A stretch of 64,000 bases of DNA, taken from NCBI RefSeq assembly GCF_014268745.2, contig NZ_JABWRB020000001.1:2852001-2916000 (forward strand), read 5' to 3'. Numbering within the stretch: position 1 is the first letter of the stretch; each line of letters opens with the position of its first letter. A program made the translations under genes and the position numbers. Positions 60,740 to 64,000 of this stretch are shown piece after piece. The stretch comes from Pseudomonas zanjanensis (lineage in GTDB: Bacteria > Pseudomonadota > Gammaproteobacteria > Pseudomonadales > Pseudomonadaceae). The notes beneath the pieces were generated by a model. That model worked only from the letters and a program-made list of their open reading frames with translations, did no database searches and had not been told where the DNA came from.

Positions 60740-61592
60740 GTCTTGCCTCCCTGCAGGATTGCAGCAAGTCCCGCGCATGCTCGGCATAGGCCTGATAGGT
60801 CTGCCTCTGTCGATGCGGGTCCGTAGCCGTCTGTTTGAGATGCGGGATCAGGCACAGGTGCGGCTCGATCGAAAACCAACCGTCGTAACCCTCGCCCATC
60901 AACAGCTCAATGCAGTCCCTGGCACCCACTTGCCCTTCTCCGGGGAAGGTGTAGTGCACTTCGTCCGATACCCAGCAACCATCCTTCAGATGCACATGCG
61001 CCACATGAGGAAGCACTTGGCGCAGGAATCCCAGGGCGTCATAGCCATAGCTCAGACCATTGCCGATATCGAACAGCAGCTTCAAGTGATCCGAGCCAAC
61101 GGCATCGAGCAACTGCAGGGTCTGCTCGGCGCCCTGGCCGGCCCACCCGGCACAGTTCTCGTGTATCAGCACGACGTCGGCGTCTTCGGCCACTTCCACC
61201 AGACGCTTGAATCGCTCAATGACCGCATGCCGCCAGCGGGCCTCGTCCCAGCCACAATTGGGGTAGGACATGACACGGATCATCCGCGTCCCCAGACGCC
61301 CGGCCATCTGTAACAGGCATTGCAATTCGGCCCGGTCAGTCTGCCAGTCGGTATCGATCCTGCTGCCCCAATTGCCGATCTGTGAGGCCAGGACCACCAC
61401 GTCCATGGACTGTGCGAGCAGCGAATCGCACATCGATACGCGTGATCGTTCCGACAGGTTGGCCAGCGGCACGCTGTCGACACTGCGCAGCTCGAGATGT
61501 CGCCAGCCCAGTTCAGCGTGGCACGCCAACTGCTCGGCCAAGGACGCGCAGCCTTCATCGGCGATTCCCGTGAGCTTAAATGACCTCGGCAT
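60723..61592 (-). CDS. sugar phosphate isomerase/epimerase-type TIM-barrel protein
   Basis: This 289-residue AP-endonuclease-2-like TIM barrel has the metal ligands recognisable in VVLIHENCAGWAG (Glu), LLFDIGNGLSYG (Asp), VAHVHLKDG (His) and WFSIEPHL (Glu). Family members include inosose dehydratase, xylose isomerase-like epimerases and 3-dehydroshikimate dehydratases. GGAG lies 7 bases before the ATG, which falls inside the end of the DegT1 gene (17-base overlap). The substrate is unknown; a keto-sugar or inosose fits the neighbours. Confidence 0.86.
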   Translation of the reverse strand: MPRSFKLTGIADEGCASLAEQLACHAELGWRHLELRSVDSVPLANLSERSRVSMCDSLLAQSMDVVVLASQIGNWGSRIDTDWQTDRAELQCLLQMAGRLGTRMIRVMSYPNCGWDEARWRHAVIERFKRLVEVAEDADVVLIHENCAGWAGQGAEQTLQLLDAVGSDHLKLLFDIGNGLSYGYDALGFLRQVLPHVAHVHLKDGCWVSDEVHYTFPGEGQVGARDCIELLMGEGYDGWFSIEPHLCLIPHLKQTATDPHRQRQTYQAYAEHARDLLQSCREARHAVHG

Positions 61593-62691
61593 GGCTGAAC
61601 TCCTTCAACGCCTCGATGACGCGCGATACCTGCCCGTCGCTCATGCCGGAGCACAGGGGCAATGCCAGGCATTGCTTGCCCAGCAGACGCGCATTGGGGT
61701 AGTGCGCCGGCCCTGCGGACCATTGGACAAACGCCGGCTGCTCAGGCAAGGGCACAGGAAAATGCACGCGGGTCTGGATACCGCGCGCGGTGAGATGCCT
61801 GGCTAGCCGCTCACGCTCTGCACTGCGCACGACATAGGCGTGAGGGGAGAAATCCGGGGTACCGCGATGCTGGCCGAGCAACACGCCGTCGCTGGCTTCG
61901 ATGGCTTCGTCGTAGGCCTTTGCAATGGCCTGCTTGCGGGCCAGGTGCAAGTCGTTTTCCCGCAACCGGGCCTGCAGCCAGGCGGCATTGGTCTCATCCA
62001 TGCGGCTGTTGTATCCCAAGCGCTGGTGGTAGAAACGCCGACGGCCGTCCTGCCCATGATTGCGCAGCATCCGGAGGGCTCCCGCCACCTGGTCGTCGTC
62101 AGTAATCACCGCACCACCATCGCCGATACCGCCCAAGGGTTTGGCCGCAAAGAATGAATACACGCCAATGTCACCGAGTGTGCCTGCATGACGGCCGCGC
62201 AGGCGCGCCCCGAATGCGGTAGCACTGTCCTCGAGAATCAGGACATCCTCGGGCAATGCCTCACGCAACGCATCGATGTCAGCCAGGCCGCTGAACAGGT
62301 GGGCGACCAATACCGCCCGCGTCCGGGGGGTCAAGGCGCGGACGACGGCCTCGGCCTCGAGCACGCCGCTGTGGGGGGCAACGTCCACGAATATCGGTGT
62401 AGCACCCGCCTGCACAATGGATGAGGCGGCCGATACGTAGCAAAAAGCAGGTGTTATGACCTCATCTCCCGGCCCGATACCGGATGCAATCAGCGACAGG
62501 GTCAGGCCGGAGGTCGCAGAACTTACACAGACAGCGTGGCGCGCACCGACCTTGGCCGCCAGGGCTTGCTCGAAATCCTGAACCTGCTGCTTGAGAATGA
62601 AATCGCCTTGTTGGACCCGGGCAGCGAGAATCTCGAGTATCTGTGTCTGCGCATTGGGATAACGGCGTTGGAAATCCTGGTACTTGATCAT
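61576..62691 (-). CDS. DegT/DnrJ/EryC1/StrS aminotransferase 1
   Basis: About 371 residues. The PLP Lys is K184 in YSFFAAKPLGGIGDGGAVIT, the Asp in ILEDSATAFGARLRGRHAGTLGD, and the substrate-side Tyr in HQRLGYNSRMDETNAAWL. These enzymes place an amino group on keto-sugars or keto-cyclitols. The start at 62691 overlaps the stop of the second DegT gene by four bases. The two copies share motifs but only moderate overall similarity, so they probably act on different positions or as a heteromer. Confidence 0.9.
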   Translation of the reverse strand: MIKYQDFQRRYPNAQTQILEILAARVQQGDFILKQQVQDFEQALAAKVGARHAVCVSSATSGLTLSLIASGIGPGDEVITPAFCYVSAASSIVQAGATPIFVDVAPHSGVLEAEAVVRALTPRTRAVLVAHLFSGLADIDALREALPEDVLILEDSATAFGARLRGRHAGTLGDIGVYSFFAAKPLGGIGDGGAVITDDDQVAGALRMLRNHGQDGRRRFYHQRLGYNSRMDETNAAWLQARLRENDLHLARKQAIAKAYDEAIEASDGVLLGQHRGTPDFSPHAYVVRSAERERLARHLTARGIQTRVHFPVPLPEQPAFVQWSAGPAHYPNARLLGKQCLALPLCSGMSDGQVSRVIEALKEFSHAEVI

Positions 62692-63821
62692 GACTGGGCT
62701 CCGGCAGCGGCATAGAACTCGGTGATCGCCTGGCACACGCTGGCAACATCTGACGCACTCAGATCGGCATAGAGAGGAAGGCCCAACGCCCGGGTGGCGG
62801 CCCGCTCGGCGACCGGAAAGCGACCCTCGGCATGGGTTGGCCCGGCGCACACCGGCTGCAGGTGCAGCGGCAGCGGGTAGTAGGCCTCGACGCCAACACC
62901 GCGCGCAGCGAGATGCTCGACCAGGCCGTCACGGTTCTGCGCCTCGATCAGGTAGACATAGTCGACGCATCGCTGGCGCGCTGCCCGAGGCAACGTGACC
63001 GGCACCTGCAGGTATTCACCCAAGGGCCCCAGGTGCAAGTCGTAGGCATCGCGAAGCGCGGCACGTCGTTCGATCTCCTGGTCCAGCTCGGGCAAGCGCG
63101 CCCTCAGCCATAGGGCCTGCAGGTCGTCCATTCGGCTGTTGTAGCCCAGGCACTGCGCCAGGCCGCTGGCATCACGGCCATTGTCGAGGATCTGTCGCAC
63201 CCGCCTGGCCAGGTCCGCATCGCGGGTCAGGACCATTCCGGCATCGCCGAGCGCACCCAGGGTCTTGGTGGGGAAGAACGACAGTACGCCAAGGTCCCCG
63301 ATCAGCCCGGCATGCCTGTCGTTCCAGCGCATTCCGATTCCTTCGGCGCTGTCCTCGACAACCTTCAGCCCATGTCGGCAGGCGATGTCCATCAACGCAT
63401 CCATTTCGGCCATTTGCCTGAACAGATGGACTGGCATGATGGCTCGGGTACGCCGGGTGATGCAGGCTTCGATCAGGGAGCAGTCAATTGCATAGCTGCC
63501 AGGTTCGATATCGACGAACACCGGCGTCGCCCCCACTTGCAGGATGCAGGAGACCGAAGCGAAGAAGCTGTAGCAAGGCACGATGACTTCATCACCCGGG
63601 CCGATGCCCAACGCCATCAGACAGATGATCAGCGAATCGGTAGCGTTGCCGGTAGCGATAGCATGGGGCGCGCCGGTATAAGTGGCGATAGCCTGCTCAA
63701 AAGCCCGCACCTGTTGGTCATTGACCCAGCCGGACTGTCGATGAAACTCCGCCAGCCCCTCCTCCAGCAGCGGCAAGGCGCGGGTGAATCCTTCGGTGAT
63801 CTGGAAAAACGGAACACTCAT
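62688..63821 (-). CDS. DegT/DnrJ/EryC1/StrS aminotransferase 2
   Basis: This 377-residue protein has the PLP Lys at K186 in LSFFPTKTLGALGDAGMVLT, preceded by VVEDSAEGIGMRWNDRHAGLIGD and followed by CLGYNSRMDDLQALWL. The sequence is closer to the sugar-nucleotide 3- or 4-aminotransferase branch (WbpE/DesV-like). It overlaps the upstream partial gene by four bases and DegT1 by four bases, so all three are translationally coupled. Confidence 0.9.
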   Translation of the reverse strand: MSVPFFQITEGFTRALPLLEEGLAEFHRQSGWVNDQQVRAFEQAIATYTGAPHAIATGNATDSLIICLMALGIGPGDEVIVPCYSFFASVSCILQVGATPVFVDIEPGSYAIDCSLIEACITRRTRAIMPVHLFRQMAEMDALMDIACRHGLKVVEDSAEGIGMRWNDRHAGLIGDLGVLSFFPTKTLGALGDAGMVLTRDADLARRVRQILDNGRDASGLAQCLGYNSRMDDLQALWLRARLPELDQEIERRAALRDAYDLHLGPLGEYLQVPVTLPRAARQRCVDYVYLIEAQNRDGLVEHLAARGVGVEAYYPLPLHLQPVCAGPTHAEGRFPVAERAATRALGLPLYADLSASDVASVCQAITEFYAAAGAQS

Positions 63822-64000
63822 CGAACGGCCTCCTTGGCCATATGCATATTGATCGACGCCAATGCGCTGGCAGATGCAACGCCGCGGGCCTGCTCCAGCA
63901 GTTCGACAACCTGCTGGTTGAAGGCCACCGTGCCGCTGCGAGGCATATCGCCGCCGTGACCCTGCAGGTGGTTCCGGAAATAGCGGTAGTACTCGCCCAC
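63818..64000 (-). CDS. C-terminal part of an unknown protein (5' end beyond window)
   Basis: The frame is open to the window edge and ends at the TGA at 63820-63818, which overlaps the DegT2 start. About 60 residues are visible, beginning EYYRYFRNHLQGHGGDMPRSG and ending with a helical tail (VVELLEQARGVASASALASINMHMAKEAVR). I do not recognise a family. Overlap shows that it belongs to the same operon, which therefore extends beyond 64000. Confidence 0.6.
   Translation of the reverse strand: MGEYYRYFRNHLQGHGGDMPRSGTVAFNQQVVELLEQARGVASASALASINMHMAKEAVR

Noticed and set aside
1..64000. CRISPR arrays, rRNA operons, complete tRNA genes, intact transposases or integrases
   Set aside because: No direct-repeat arrays, no rRNA sequence, only a tRNA fragment, and no transposase- or integrase-like reading frames were recognised in the window.

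Overview
The window looks like a chromosomal segment of a GC-rich Pseudomonas, most likely of the P. fluorescens type. The basis is codon use, gene families (VanA/VanB-like Rieske demethylases, DUF1302/DUF1329 pairs, FadL, MMPL-type RND) and A-rich Crc/Hfq-type motifs in front of catabolic genes. It contains two large accessory blocks separated by a tRNA-Gly 3'-end remnant.

Region 1 (1-12.5 kb) is mixed. It holds the end of a membrane protein, a HlyD/DUF2955 efflux pair, a periplasmic binding protein with a two-core hybrid sensor kinase, a fatty acid desaturase divergent from an AraC regulator, a FadL porin, a decayed SDR gene and an orphan four-helix membrane protein.

Region 2 (12.5-41.2 kb) is an aromatic catabolic block. 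A NodD/FdeR-like LysR regulator (38851-39762) sits among five matching tandem ATC-N9-GAT (nod-box-like) operators. These lie upstream of an EthD protein, two FAD monooxygenases, a VOC extradiol-type dioxygenase with a Rieske ferredoxin, and a C-C type alpha/beta hydrolase. Between them, a long minus-strand run encodes a DUF1302/DUF1329/YCF48/RND envelope module, an MFS carrier, two Rieske oxygenases with one VanB-type reductase, a cupin, an FAH-family hydrolase, an epimerase, a cyclase, a GntR and a LysR regulator, and an ornithine cyclodeaminase/DapA-family/aldehyde dehydrogenase trio. I infer uptake, O-demethylation, hydroxylation and ring cleavage of a plant polyphenol-like compound.

Region 3 (41.4-64 kb) looks like a quorum-sensing-linked biosynthetic cluster behind the putative attachment site. 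A minus-strand operon encodes a PaaK-like ligase, a GNAT acyltransferase, a haem-oxygenase-like diiron enzyme, a flavin reductase, an EamA exporter, a hydrolase and, last, a LuxI synthase. A palindromic CT-N12-AG box lies upstream of it. Divergently transcribed are an anthranilate synthase pair (trpE/trpG type), a terminator and a LuxR receptor. Convergent on these is a tightly overlapping operon that runs off the right edge: two DegT aminotransferases, a TIM-barrel isomerase, an M20 peptidase, an Ldh-type and a Gfo/Idh-type dehydrogenase, a small unknown protein, a B3/4-domain-TrpB fusion, TrpA, TrpF, TrpD and a nucleotide-sugar dehydrogenase. No trpC is visible. This Trp/anthranilate-plus-aminosugar-like, HDO-containing, AHL-controlled locus is the best candidate for an undescribed system. 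Its product cannot be read from the sequence.
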